In this document: in pieces, positions 43,258 to 51,583 of the stretch
How positions within the stretch are numbered: position 1 is the stretch's first letter
Layout of the letters: the number at the start of each line of letters is the position of its first letter
Assembly: GCA_017429475.1 (NCBI GenBank)
Contig: JAFROX010000006.1
Span: 314,008-378,007, forward strand
Direction: 5' to 3'
Source: Bacteroidales bacterium
Lineage (GTDB): Bacteria > Bacteroidota > Bacteroidia > Bacteroidales > UBA932
DNA: 64,000 bases
Notes under the pieces: model-generated
Told to the model about the DNA's origin: nothing
What the model saw: only the letters and a program-made list of their open reading frames with translations
Databases searched by the model: none
Position numbers and translations under genes: made by a program

Positions 43258-44730
43258 ATGGAATCCTTCTACGACCTGTTCAAAGCGGCCGCACCCCGTT
43301 ATCCGTCTTCCGCGATCCATTTCCCCGACGAAGGGAAGATGTATTCGTATTCGGAATTCCTGGATGAGGTGGATTCCTGTGCCGACACTCTCGCCGGCTG
43401 CGGAATAGGCGCCGGAGACAGGGTCGCACTGTTCGGCCAGAACACGTCGCACTGGATGAAGGCCTTCTTCGCACTTATGAAACTCGGAGCCGTTGCGGTT
43501 CCCATAAGTTCCAAGTCTGTCGAAGAGGACATAAACTATATCACGAAAACCGCAGGGGTCAGACTGCTGCTCCGTCTGTCGGACGGGATGGCCGTAGAAT
43601 CGCTGGATGAACCGCCGGTTGCCGGCTCCGGTCCCTCGGACCTGCAGCTCATTATGTTTACCTCAGGCACTACGGCAAACCCCAAGGGCGTTATGCACAC
43701 CCGCGGAAGCCTGTCCAACTCAGCCTTTGACTATATGAAGACGATCGGGCTTGAGACTCGCGACGTAATGCTGCTGAACCTGCCGATCAGCCACTGCTAC
43801 GGCTGCGTGCTGATCTGCTGCTCTTTCTTCCTTTGCGGGGCTTCACTGGTGGTGAGCAAAAGCTACACGGCGAGGGGGACGCTAAGGTTCATAGACAACT
43901 ATCGCTGCACGGTGCTCAATATGGTGCCGACTATGTATCAGCTGCTGTTCTCCTCAGAGCTGATGCCGCGCTATGACCTATCGAGCGTGAGGATAGCCGT
44001 GGTGGGAGGCTCGTACACGTCGCAGGAACTGGTGGACAATATGGGAAGGGCATTCGGCCCGCAGGGCGTCCTCTGCGGCTATGGTATGACAGAATGCGCA
44101 AGCTGGGCGGTGGCTCAGAGCTTCGACGATGCTCCTGAAGTCCGCGGTACTTCTGCCGGCCGTCCGGTCGGCAATATGGAGGCACGTCTGGCGCCCGGAT
44201 TTGTGGAGGAAGAGGACGGTATGTGCCAGGGAGAATTGTGCATCCGGGGCAAGGGTATGATGGCCGGCTATCTGGATGCAGCGATGACGGCTGCTTCCTA
44301 CGATGAGGAAGGCTGGTTCCATACCGGTGATGTTGCCCGGCGCGACAGTGAAGGACGCTACTGGATAGTGGACCGGTGCAAGGATATGGTGATCAAGGGA
44401 GGTGACAACATATCTCCCAAACACGTGGAGCTGGCGCTGGATGCATTCGAAGGCATAGAGGGCTCTCAGGTCGTCGGAATCCCTGACCCGGTCTACGGAG
44501 AGAGGCTTGTTGCCGTACTCAAGCGTGAACAGGCCGAAAAGACGGACCTAAGGGCTCTGGGCGAGTACCTGAAACTAAGGCTGGCGAAGAACCGCCGTCC
44601 CGATTTTTACGTGGCTCTGGACGAAATACCGATGGCCGGAGTCGGCAAGGTCAACAAACAGGCCATACGCCAGACTGTCCGGTCCCAGATGGATACTCTG
44701 AAACGCAACAGAATAAACTACCTGCAATGA
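43258..44730 (+). CDS. AMP-forming acyl-CoA synthetase
   Basis: The 490-residue ANL-superfamily ligase has the P-loop-like MFTSGTTANPKG near 131-142, GYGMTE near 278-283, the hinge region YWIVDRCKDMVIKGGDNISP near 367-386 and a C-terminal catalytic Lys in GVGKVNKQ near 468-475. It activates a carboxylic acid, probably a fatty acid, to its CoA thioester via an acyl-AMP. Its place directly after an acyl-ACP thioesterase suggests they move acyl chains from ACP to CoA. Its stop overlaps the priA start by 4 bases. Confidence 0.87.
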   Translation: MESFYDLFKAAAPRYPSSAIHFPDEGKMYSYSEFLDEVDSCADTLAGCGIGAGDRVALFGQNTSHWMKAFFALMKLGAVAVPISSKSVEEDINYITKTAGVRLLLRLSDGMAVESLDEPPVAGSGPSDLQLIMFTSGTTANPKGVMHTRGSLSNSAFDYMKTIGLETRDVMLLNLPISHCYGCVLICCSFFLCGASLVVSKSYTARGTLRFIDNYRCTVLNMVPTMYQLLFSSELMPRYDLSSVRIAVVGGSYTSQELVDNMGRAFGPQGVLCGYGMTECASWAVAQSFDDAPEVRGTSAGRPVGNMEARLAPGFVEEEDGMCQGELCIRGKGMMAGYLDAAMTAASYDEEGWFHTGDVARRDSEGRYWIVDRCKDMVIKGGDNISPKHVELALDAFEGIEGSQVVGIPDPVYGERLVAVLKREQAEKTDLRALGEYLKLRLAKNRRPDFYVALDEIPMAGVGKVNKQAIRQTVRSQMDTLKRNRINYLQ

Positions 44731-46736
44731 CTCCTGACAGAATCTGCGTGGATGTGCTGCTGCCCCTCAGACTGACGGGGGAGGTGAGCTATTTCCTGCC
44801 GGAAGCCCTGCAGGACGCTGTCGATGTGGGCAGCTGGGTTACGGTGACCTTTCACGGCCGCCGGTATCTGGCAGTGGTGAGCCGTAAAGGAACGCTTGAA
44901 GAAGGTATCGATCCTTCCGCCGTCCGCGACATCGACGAGGTCAAGACCGGTCTGCCGCTGATCAGTAATGCTCAGATGGATTTCTGGAGGAGCATAGCCG
45001 ATTACTATCTCTGCACTCTCGGAGAGGTGTTCAAGAGCGCCTGCCCCGCACAGTTCTTCAGGCAGGTCGAAAAGAAACGCAGCCTGCGCAAGAAGCTGCC
45101 GCAGTATGAAAGCAAGCCGGAGGCTGTCCTGTCAGCCGCCCAGCAGAAGGCTATGGCCTCGATTGAAAACTTTTTCCATAAAGGCCGTAAGCCTGTGCTG
45201 CTGGATGCCGTGACTGCTGCCGGCAAGACCGAAATCTATATGGCACTGGCCCGAAAGACGCTCGGAAAGGGCAGGGGAGTGCTATATCTGGTGCCGGAAA
45301 TAGCGATGTCCAGGCAGCTGGAACAGCGTCTCGGGGCTGCTTTCGGTGAAAAACTCCTCATCTGGCATTCCAGGCAGACGCCGGCTGTGCGAAAGGATAT
45401 TTATGACAAGATAGTTTCCGCAGGCGAACCCTACATCATACTCGGCACTCGTTCGGCGCTGCTTCTGCCCCACGGCGACGTGGGTCTGGTGGTGGTGGAC
45501 GAAGAACACGACAGTTCCTACAAGCAGGCCGACCCGGCTCCGCGCTATCACGGCCGCGACCTGGCCGTGATGTTCGCACGCGCCCATTCTGCCGATATCC
45601 TGCTGGGCAGCGCCACTCCTTCTCTGGAGTCGGTCTATAACTCCCGCACCGGAAAATATGGCTATGTGGAACTCAAGGAACGCTATTACGGCGAACCCGA
45701 GATCAGGACCGTGCTGATCGATATGAACAGGGCCTGGGCCGCACACGACGTTAAGGGATCATTCTCTATGAAACTTGTGAATATGATGCGCGAGGCCCTG
45801 GACCGCAAGGAACAGATAATGGTGTTCAGGTCGCGGCGTTCATATTCATCATACGTCCAGTGTCCGCACTGTGGCTCCGTGCCCCGCTGTCCGTCGTGCA
45901 ACGTGGCCCTGAGCTACCACAAGTTCAAGAATGTGCTGAGCTGCCATTACTGCGGTTACCAGACGGCCTATGAGCCTGTCTGCGGTGATTGCGGATGCGA
46001 GGGACTGGTCATGAGGGGCGCGGGTACTGAAAAACTGGAAGAAGAACTGCAGCAGCTGTTTCCCGACGCCGTAGTAGCCCGCTTCGATGCTGACGTGACG
46101 GCTTCTGCACGCGAGGAGAAGAAAGTGCTGGACGGATTCCGCAACGGCGGCATAGACATAATGGTCGGCACCCAGATGATCACCAAGGGATTCGACTTTG
46201 CCAACCTCTCGATGGTCGCCGTGATAAATGCCGACACCATAGTCAGCCTGCAGGATTTCCGCAGCGACGAGAAGGCCCTGCAGCTGCTGGCCCAACTCAA
46301 GGGCCGTGCGGCAAGGCGCGGCAGTGCCGGCAGCTTCGTCATCCAGACCTGGCAGAGCGACTATCCCGTGCTGAAGGATGCCGCAGCGGGCAGGTATGAC
46401 TGCGATTCATTGCTTGAACAGCGACGCGTCTTCTCGTTTCCTCCCTATGTGAGAATGATTTCCCTTACTGTCCGTGACCGTTATGAAGGCCGCGTGTTCA
46501 GGATGGCCGACGAGATAAAGTCCCGGCTGTCGAAGTTGCCGGGCATCGAATTCATGGGCCCGATGACTCCTGCAGTCAACAAGGTGCAAGGCTATTTTAT
46601 GGTCGTCTTCTGGGTGAAACTGGCCAAGAACGCTTCGGCAAAGGCTGCCAAGCAACGAGTGGCGGCTCTCGTCGCACAGATGCGCGGCTATATAAAACCT
46701 CCCGTGGACATTGTCGTGGACGTGGACCCGTATTAG
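44727..46736 (+). CDS. priA: Primosomal replication-restart helicase PriA, short form
   Basis: The 669-residue protein has PriA order: an N-terminal fork-binding part, a superfamily 2 helicase with Walker A VTAAGKTE near 161-168, DEEHDSSYKQ near 254-263 and LGSATPSLES near 292-301, then a zinc-binding cluster near 376-431 (CPHCG, CPSC, CHYCG, CGDCGC). It reloads the replisome at stalled forks. It is shorter than the 730-820 residues usual in E. coli and Bacteroides, and the Walker A carries AA in place of the usual GS. All main motifs remain. Confidence 0.92.
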   Translation: MTPDRICVDVLLPLRLTGEVSYFLPEALQDAVDVGSWVTVTFHGRRYLAVVSRKGTLEEGIDPSAVRDIDEVKTGLPLISNAQMDFWRSIADYYLCTLGEVFKSACPAQFFRQVEKKRSLRKKLPQYESKPEAVLSAAQQKAMASIENFFHKGRKPVLLDAVTAAGKTEIYMALARKTLGKGRGVLYLVPEIAMSRQLEQRLGAAFGEKLLIWHSRQTPAVRKDIYDKIVSAGEPYIILGTRSALLLPHGDVGLVVVDEEHDSSYKQADPAPRYHGRDLAVMFARAHSADILLGSATPSLESVYNSRTGKYGYVELKERYYGEPEIRTVLIDMNRAWAAHDVKGSFSMKLVNMMREALDRKEQIMVFRSRRSYSSYVQCPHCGSVPRCPSCNVALSYHKFKNVLSCHYCGYQTAYEPVCGDCGCEGLVMRGAGTEKLEEELQQLFPDAVVARFDADVTASAREEKKVLDGFRNGGIDIMVGTQMITKGFDFANLSMVAVINADTIVSLQDFRSDEKALQLLAQLKGRAARRGSAGSFVIQTWQSDYPVLKDAAAGRYDCDSLLEQRRVFSFPPYVRMISLTVRDRYEGRVFRMADEIKSRLSKLPGIEFMGPMTPAVNKVQGYFMVVFWVKLAKNASAKAAKQRVAALVAQMRGYIKPPVDIVVDVDPY

Positions 46737-46750
46737 TCCGATATTTTTAC

Positions 46751-46758
46751 TAATTTTG
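46751..46758 (+). promoter_or_regulatory. -7 box just ahead of lolD
   Basis: TAATTTTG is exact and ends 7 bases before the lolD ATG, predicting a leader of only three or four bases. Confidence 0.55.
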
Positions 46759-46765
46759 TCCAGTT

Positions 46766-47407
46766 ATGATTCAGGCAACAGGCATTGAAAAAAGCTTCGG
46801 CGACCTCAAGGTGCTCAAAGGCATCGATTTCACTGCGGAAGACCGCGAGGTCATAAGCATCGTGGGCGCCAGCGGCGCGGGCAAGAGCACCCTGCTCCAG
46901 ATTCTCGGTTCGCTGTATGTCCCCGACGCGGGCAAGGTGCTGATCGACGGGCAGGACATCTTCAGCCTGTCAGAGAAGGAACTTGCCGATTTCCGCTGCC
47001 GTAAGATAGGATTCGTCTTCCAGTTCCACCATCTCCTGCCTGAATTCACGGCAAAGGAGAACGTGATGATTCCCGCTATGATAGCGGGCCGCAGGGATCC
47101 TGAACAGGCCGCCGCACTTCTCGAGGAACTTGGGTTGGGAGAGAGGCTGGACCACAAGCCGTCGCAGCTCTCCGGCGGCGAGCAGCAGCGTGTGGCGGTC
47201 GCCCGCGCTCTGGTCAACTCTCCTTCCGTGATATTTGCAGACGAGCCTTCCGGCAATCTTGACAGCAAGACCAGGGAAGAGCTCCATAATCTCTTCTTCA
47301 AGATAAGGGATACACACGGAGTGACGTTCGTAATCGTTACCCACGACCGGGACCTGGCGCGTCTGAGCGACCGCTGCCTTGAAATGCGCGACGGCCGTTT
47401 CGTCTGA
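46766..47407 (+). CDS. lolD: LolD-like ABC transporter ATPase
   Basis: The 213-residue ATPase has Walker [10 protein letters not shown] at 34-42, Q-loop [11 protein letters not shown] near 89-99, signature [15 protein letters not shown] near 134-148, Walker [13 protein letters not shown] near 153-164 and H-loop VTHDRD near 192-197. The sequence, especially [16 protein letters not shown], fits LolD, which powers lipoprotein release from the inner membrane, or the related MacB/FtsE group. No LolC/E permease gene is adjacent; in Bacteroidota they are often elsewhere. Confidence 0.85.
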   Translation: MIQATGIEKSFGDLKVLKGIDFTAEDREVISIVGASGAGKSTLLQILGSLYVPDAGKVLIDGQDIFSLSEKELADFRCRKIGFVFQFHHLLPEFTAKENVMIPAMIAGRRDPEQAAALLEELGLGERLDHKPSQLSGGEQQRVAVARALVNSPSVIFADEPSGNLDSKTREELHNLFFKIRDTHGVTFVIVTHDRDLARLSDRCLEMRDGRFV

Positions 47408-47411
47408 TTGT

Positions 47412-48839
47412 ATGGCTTCCCTTGTCTCTTTACGTTCCGCCGTCATCTCCAACCCTTTCAGAAGGCTGGCTGCACCTGTCGACTTTGAACTCAATGAAGG
47501 CGAACACATAGCGCTTGTGGGTGACAACGGAAGCGGCAAGAGCACTCTCATATCGATGCTGTCGGGTGGTTTCTACCTCAGGGAAGGAACACTCCGTCAC
47601 AATCTGGGCGGCGAGGCATACAAGGCAATGAAGACCGTCCGCTTCAACGGAGCATACGGCACCACCGAGTTCCCATACTATTACCAGCAGCGCTGGCACG
47701 CACAGGAAAGAGAGAACGGCGCGCTGGTAAGGGATCTTCTCTCGCAGGAACCTGCAGTGGATGAGCACTGGCGCAATGAACTATATGACCTGCTCGGTAT
47801 GGAGCCGCTTCTCGACCGGACCATAATGGTTCTTTCTTCCGGAGAACTGCGCCGGTATCATCTGACGAGGGCGTTGCTCTCAGCCCCGAAAGTGCTCGTG
47901 CTGGAGGCTCCTTTCATCGGCCTTGACCCGGAGACAAGGGAACTGCTCTGCAACCTGATGGAACTGGTGTCGGCCAGACTCGGTGTCAGCTTTATAATGA
48001 CGCTCACCGATGTCGAGATGATTCCTCCGCTTGTGACTCACGTCTATTTCCTTACCGAAGGCAGATGCTCAGACAAAATGACCCGCCAGGAAGCGCTTGA
48101 TTCAGTGACAGGCAGGCACAAAGTACAGCCGGCTCTGTTGCCGTTCCCGTTCTCCCTTTCCGGGAAAGTCAGCTATGAAAATGCTGTCCGGATGAGGAAC
48201 GTATCGATCTCATATGGTGAGAGGACGATCTTTTCCGGACTCGACTGGACTGTGAGGCGCGGCGAAGCCTGGAATGTCACCGGGCCGAACGGCAGCGGCA
48301 AGAGCACGCTTCTGAGCCTTGTGTGTGCCGACAATCCGAGAGCCTACTCTCTCGATATGGACCTGTTCGACGTGCGCAGGGGAACTGGCGAGAGCATCTG
48401 GGACATCAAGAAGCACATAGGCTATCTGTCGAGCGAGATGCACAGCGGCTACAACGACAATATCCCGGCGATAGAAGTCGTGGCCGGAGGTATGGCGGAC
48501 GGCAATGCCGGGACAGGACGGAACCTTACCGAAGATCTTGCCGTGAGCGGCAGGCTGCTGGAGGTGTTCGGCGCCGGAAATCTTGCCCAGAGACTGTTCC
48601 CGACCCTGTCGAGCGGCGAGCAGCGCCTTGTCCTGCTCGTACGTGCTTTCGTGAAGAATCCTGACCTTCTGATACTTGACGAGCCTTTCCAGGGACTCGA
48701 TTCCCATCGCCGTTCCATAGCGAAGGCGGCCATTGAGCGTTTCTGCTCGGAAGAAAACAAGACTTTGCTGTTCGTCACCCATTTTCCGGAAGAACTGCCA
48801 GGGGTTATAGACAATACCCTCCAGCTGCGCAAAAACTGA
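47412..48839 (+). CDS. Tandem ABC ATPase (ModF-like) with one degenerate site
   Basis: The 475-residue chain holds two ABC cassettes and no membrane span. Cassette 2 is canonical: Walker A GPNGSGKST at 291-299, signature LSSGEQ at 399-404, Walker B LLILDEPF at 419-426, H-loop VTH at 455-457. Cassette 1 has a good Walker A (GDNGSGKST, 37-45) and LSSGE (141-145), but Walker B reads VLVLEAPF. Glu165 thus replaces the Mg-binding Asp and Ala166 the catalytic Glu, and the H-loop His is Thr199. Site 1 therefore probably binds but does not hydrolyse ATP. The layout resembles ModF/PhrA-type soluble tandem ATPases; the role is unknown. It starts 4 bases after lolD. Confidence 0.82.
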   Translation: MASLVSLRSAVISNPFRRLAAPVDFELNEGEHIALVGDNGSGKSTLISMLSGGFYLREGTLRHNLGGEAYKAMKTVRFNGAYGTTEFPYYYQQRWHAQERENGALVRDLLSQEPAVDEHWRNELYDLLGMEPLLDRTIMVLSSGELRRYHLTRALLSAPKVLVLEAPFIGLDPETRELLCNLMELVSARLGVSFIMTLTDVEMIPPLVTHVYFLTEGRCSDKMTRQEALDSVTGRHKVQPALLPFPFSLSGKVSYENAVRMRNVSISYGERTIFSGLDWTVRRGEAWNVTGPNGSGKSTLLSLVCADNPRAYSLDMDLFDVRRGTGESIWDIKKHIGYLSSEMHSGYNDNIPAIEVVAGGMADGNAGTGRNLTEDLAVSGRLLEVFGAGNLAQRLFPTLSSGEQRLVLLVRAFVKNPDLLILDEPFQGLDSHRRSIAKAAIERFCSEENKTLLFVTHFPEELPGVIDNTLQLRKN

Positions 48840-48859
48840 TTTTTTTGTGATTATTTAAC

Positions 48860-48890
48860 TTGTTTTCCTTGTTTTGAATTCCTAACTTTA
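48860..48890 (+). promoter_or_regulatory. Possible promoter of the oxidoreductase-DUF6807 operon
   Basis: TTG (48860-48862), a 20-base spacer and TAACTTTA (48883-48890) make an imperfect -33/-7 pair. The leader to the ATG at 48961 would be about 65 bases and is strongly AT-rich. No operator or riboswitch was recognised in the 121-base gap. Confidence 0.4.
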
Positions 48891-48960
48891 CAAGGAATTT
48901 GGACTATTTTGGAGTAACTATAAAATCAATAATTCACAAACCTATTTTAACCATATAATC

Positions 48961-50334
48961 ATGACAGATATTTCTAGACGCAAGTTCTTGAAGAGCACTG
49001 CCTTGACAGGTGCGGGACTCATCGTTGCCCCCTCAATTGTGCCTTCACACGTATTCGGTGCCAACGCTCCGTCAGAGCGCATCAATGTGGGTGCCATCGG
49101 TACCGGCCGTCAGAGCCAGGGTTTTGATATGCCCGGCATCATGAAATTCGAGCAGGCCAATATGATGGCAGTCTGCGACCTTGACGCACACCGCGCTCAG
49201 GATGCCAAGACCCTCGTGAAGAATTTCTACGAGCGCAGGGGATGGAACCGTCCCGAGGCTATCGTTTACGCTGACTACGAGGACCTCCTCGCCAACAAGG
49301 ACATCGATGCCGTTGTAGTCTGCACTCCTGACCACTGGCACGCAAAGATCGCCATTGACGCTGTCCGCGCAGGCAAAGACATCTATCTTGAGAAACCGAC
49401 TTCCCTCACCGTTGAGGAAGGCCGTCTTATGAGTAATGCCGTCAACGCTTCAGGCCGTGTGTTCCAGCTCGGTTCACAGCAGCGTTCAGGCGAGCAGTTC
49501 CGTATGGCCTGCGAGTTCGTGCGCAGCGGCCGTATCGGCAAACTGAAACTCGTCGAAGTCCGTCTTCCCGGTGACCCCGCAGGCGGAAACACTGAGGAAA
49601 TGCCGATTCCCGCCGGATTCAACTACGAGAAATGGCTCGGATCTACACCTTACGTTTACTATACCGAAGACCGCGTTCACCCGCAGAAGGGCTATGGCCG
49701 TCCGGGTTGGCTCCGTTGCGAGCAGTTCGGCGCCGGTATGATCACCGGCTGGGGTGTCCATCACTTCGACATCGCCCACTGGGGAATGGGTGCAGAGTAC
49801 ACCGGTCCCGTTGAGGTTTACGGTGAGGCTGATTTCGCCGACAATGGTCTTTGGGATGTACACGGCGAGTATCATACCGAGATGAGATATGCCGACGACG
49901 TTATCGTAAGAGGCTGCACCGATTCGAAGGAGAAACCCAACGGTATCTATTTCGAGGGAACCGACGGCTGGATCTTCGTATGCCGCGGCAACTACACCGT
50001 TCTTCCCAGCGACCCGAAGATGAACACTTCATCATCAGCCCTTCAGGCTTCAAGGCCCGAGATCATCACCGAGCCCCTCGGAGAGAATGAAGTTCACCTC
50101 TACAAGAGTGAGGACCAGCACGGAAACTTCCTGGATTGCGTCAAGAGCCGCGCTCTTACCGTATCTCCGGCCGAGGTTGCACACCGTTCTTGTGCAGTCT
50201 GCCTGCTCCAGTTCATCGCTATGCACCTGCACCGCAAACTCTATTGGGATCCTATCAAAGAAAGATTCATCAACGACGACGAGGCTAACTCAATGCTCTC
50301 ACGTCCTATGCGTGCACCGTATAACATCGTATAA
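48961..50334 (+). CDS. Tat-exported Gfo/Idh/MocA family oxidoreductase
   Basis: The 457-residue protein opens with a twin-arginine signal (ISRRKFLKST, Arg6-Arg7, then a hydrophobic stretch to about 32), so it is exported folded. The nucleotide-binding Rossmann part has VGAIGTGRQ near 43-51, with VCTPDHWHAKIAIDAVRAGK near 120-139 and EKPTSLTVEEG near 143-153. The C-terminal sheet contains a His pair in GWGVHHFDIAHWG near 264-276. These enzymes oxidise sugars or sugar derivatives with NAD(P) often held tightly. It is first in a three-gene operon with DUF6807 and a second, lipoprotein oxidoreductase. Confidence 0.9.
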   Translation: MTDISRRKFLKSTALTGAGLIVAPSIVPSHVFGANAPSERINVGAIGTGRQSQGFDMPGIMKFEQANMMAVCDLDAHRAQDAKTLVKNFYERRGWNRPEAIVYADYEDLLANKDIDAVVVCTPDHWHAKIAIDAVRAGKDIYLEKPTSLTVEEGRLMSNAVNASGRVFQLGSQQRSGEQFRMACEFVRSGRIGKLKLVEVRLPGDPAGGNTEEMPIPAGFNYEKWLGSTPYVYYTEDRVHPQKGYGRPGWLRCEQFGAGMITGWGVHHFDIAHWGMGAEYTGPVEVYGEADFADNGLWDVHGEYHTEMRYADDVIVRGCTDSKEKPNGIYFEGTDGWIFVCRGNYTVLPSDPKMNTSSSALQASRPEIITEPLGENEVHLYKSEDQHGNFLDCVKSRALTVSPAEVAHRSCAVCLLQFIAMHLHRKLYWDPIKERFINDDEANSMLSRPMRAPYNIV

Positions 50335-50336
50335 TC

Positions 50337-51575
50337 ATGAAATTCAAAGTTCTATTACTCAGTCTGCTTATTCCGTTCCTCTCATACGGAGGACCGTTGA
50401 ACATATCAGTCAATGCCGGCAAGTACGACCGCACCGACTGCGTCGTATCTGCGGATGTCTCAAGCTTGAAACTCAAGGACAAAAATGCCGTTGAGCTTTA
50501 TGAAACCACTAACGGAGGCCGTTCTGCCGTTCCGTGCCAGGTTGTAATCGACGGTAAGAAAGCCGAACTGTTCTTCATTCTCGACGGAACGACAGGACAG
50601 GGACAAGTCCGTACCTTTGAAGCAAAAAAGATCAAGGCAAAGAAGGTTACAAGCAAGAATATGACTGCAACCATGGACTCCAAGGCTGTGCTGCTGAAGA
50701 AAAACGGCAAGGATGTGCTGAAATACAATTTCGCCATCAACCAGTCTCCGGAAGGAGTGGATCCCATCTTCAACCGCGGCGGTTATATCCATCCTGCATA
50801 TACTCCTTCAGGCTTCGTGCTGACCAATATCCAGCCTGCTGACCACCGTCATCACTATGGCATCTGGAACCCTTGGACACAGCTTCAGTATGACGGACAG
50901 ATTTATGACTGCTGGAACCTCGTTTCACGTCAGGGTACAGTCCGTCCCGAAGCAGTCGAGGCTCTCTATGAAGGACAAGTGTTTGCAGGTTTCGACGCTT
51001 CCCTCAACCACATCGTTTTCACAGACGCAGGTGAAAGAACGGCGATGCGCGAGATCTGGAAGGTCAAAGTCTACAGCGTAGGCGATGGATTCCTCTGGGA
51101 TTTCGAGTCAGTCCTGACTCCCGGAAACAAACCCGTAATCCTGAAAGAGTACCGTTATGCAGGTCTCGGTTTCCGTGCGAATGCCGTATGGACCAAGGAC
51201 AATGTCGAGATGATGAGTTCTGAAGGAAAGACCCGTCAGCAGATTGACAACACCACCGGCCGCTGGCTCTATACCAACGGTGGAACCGGTGTGGGCAACA
51301 ACGTTGCAGGCCTTCTGTATATGTGCCATCCCGACGATTACAACTATCCGGAGCCCATCCGCATCTGGAACGAGCAGCAGAACGGCGGCCGTGGTGACGT
51401 CTATATGAACTTCGTGCCTACGAAGAATATGGACTGGACCCTCAAGGCTAACAAGTCTTATACTCTCAAGTACAGGTTCTTTGCTTATGACGGTATGATG
51501 ACTCCCACCAAGGCTGAGATCATCTGGAGAGATTTCGGTGAGCCGCCGATTGTCAAAGTTTCAAAGAAGAAATAG
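50337..51575 (+). CDS. DUF6807 (PmoA-like) exported protein
   Basis: The 412-residue protein has a short signal peptide (1-18) and the DUF6807 pattern, once labelled methane oxygenase PmoA although it is unrelated to methane oxidation. Typical segments are PIFNRGGYIHPAYTPSG near 142-158, PADHRHHYGIWNPW near 166-179 with a His cluster, and YAGLGFRA near 274-281. It begins 2 bases after the first oxidoreductase and ends 8 before the next. Such genes often accompany Gfo/Idh/MocA proteins in Bacteroidota carbohydrate operons; an enzymatic role on a modified sugar is likely but unproven. Confidence 0.85.
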   Translation: MKFKVLLLSLLIPFLSYGGPLNISVNAGKYDRTDCVVSADVSSLKLKDKNAVELYETTNGGRSAVPCQVVIDGKKAELFFILDGTTGQGQVRTFEAKKIKAKKVTSKNMTATMDSKAVLLKKNGKDVLKYNFAINQSPEGVDPIFNRGGYIHPAYTPSGFVLTNIQPADHRHHYGIWNPWTQLQYDGQIYDCWNLVSRQGTVRPEAVEALYEGQVFAGFDASLNHIVFTDAGERTAMREIWKVKVYSVGDGFLWDFESVLTPGNKPVILKEYRYAGLGFRANAVWTKDNVEMMSSEGKTRQQIDNTTGRWLYTNGGTGVGNNVAGLLYMCHPDDYNYPEPIRIWNEQQNGGRGDVYMNFVPTKNMDWTLKANKSYTLKYRFFAYDGMMTPTKAEIIWRDFGEPPIVKVSKKK

Positions 51576-51583
51576 TTTCAAGT

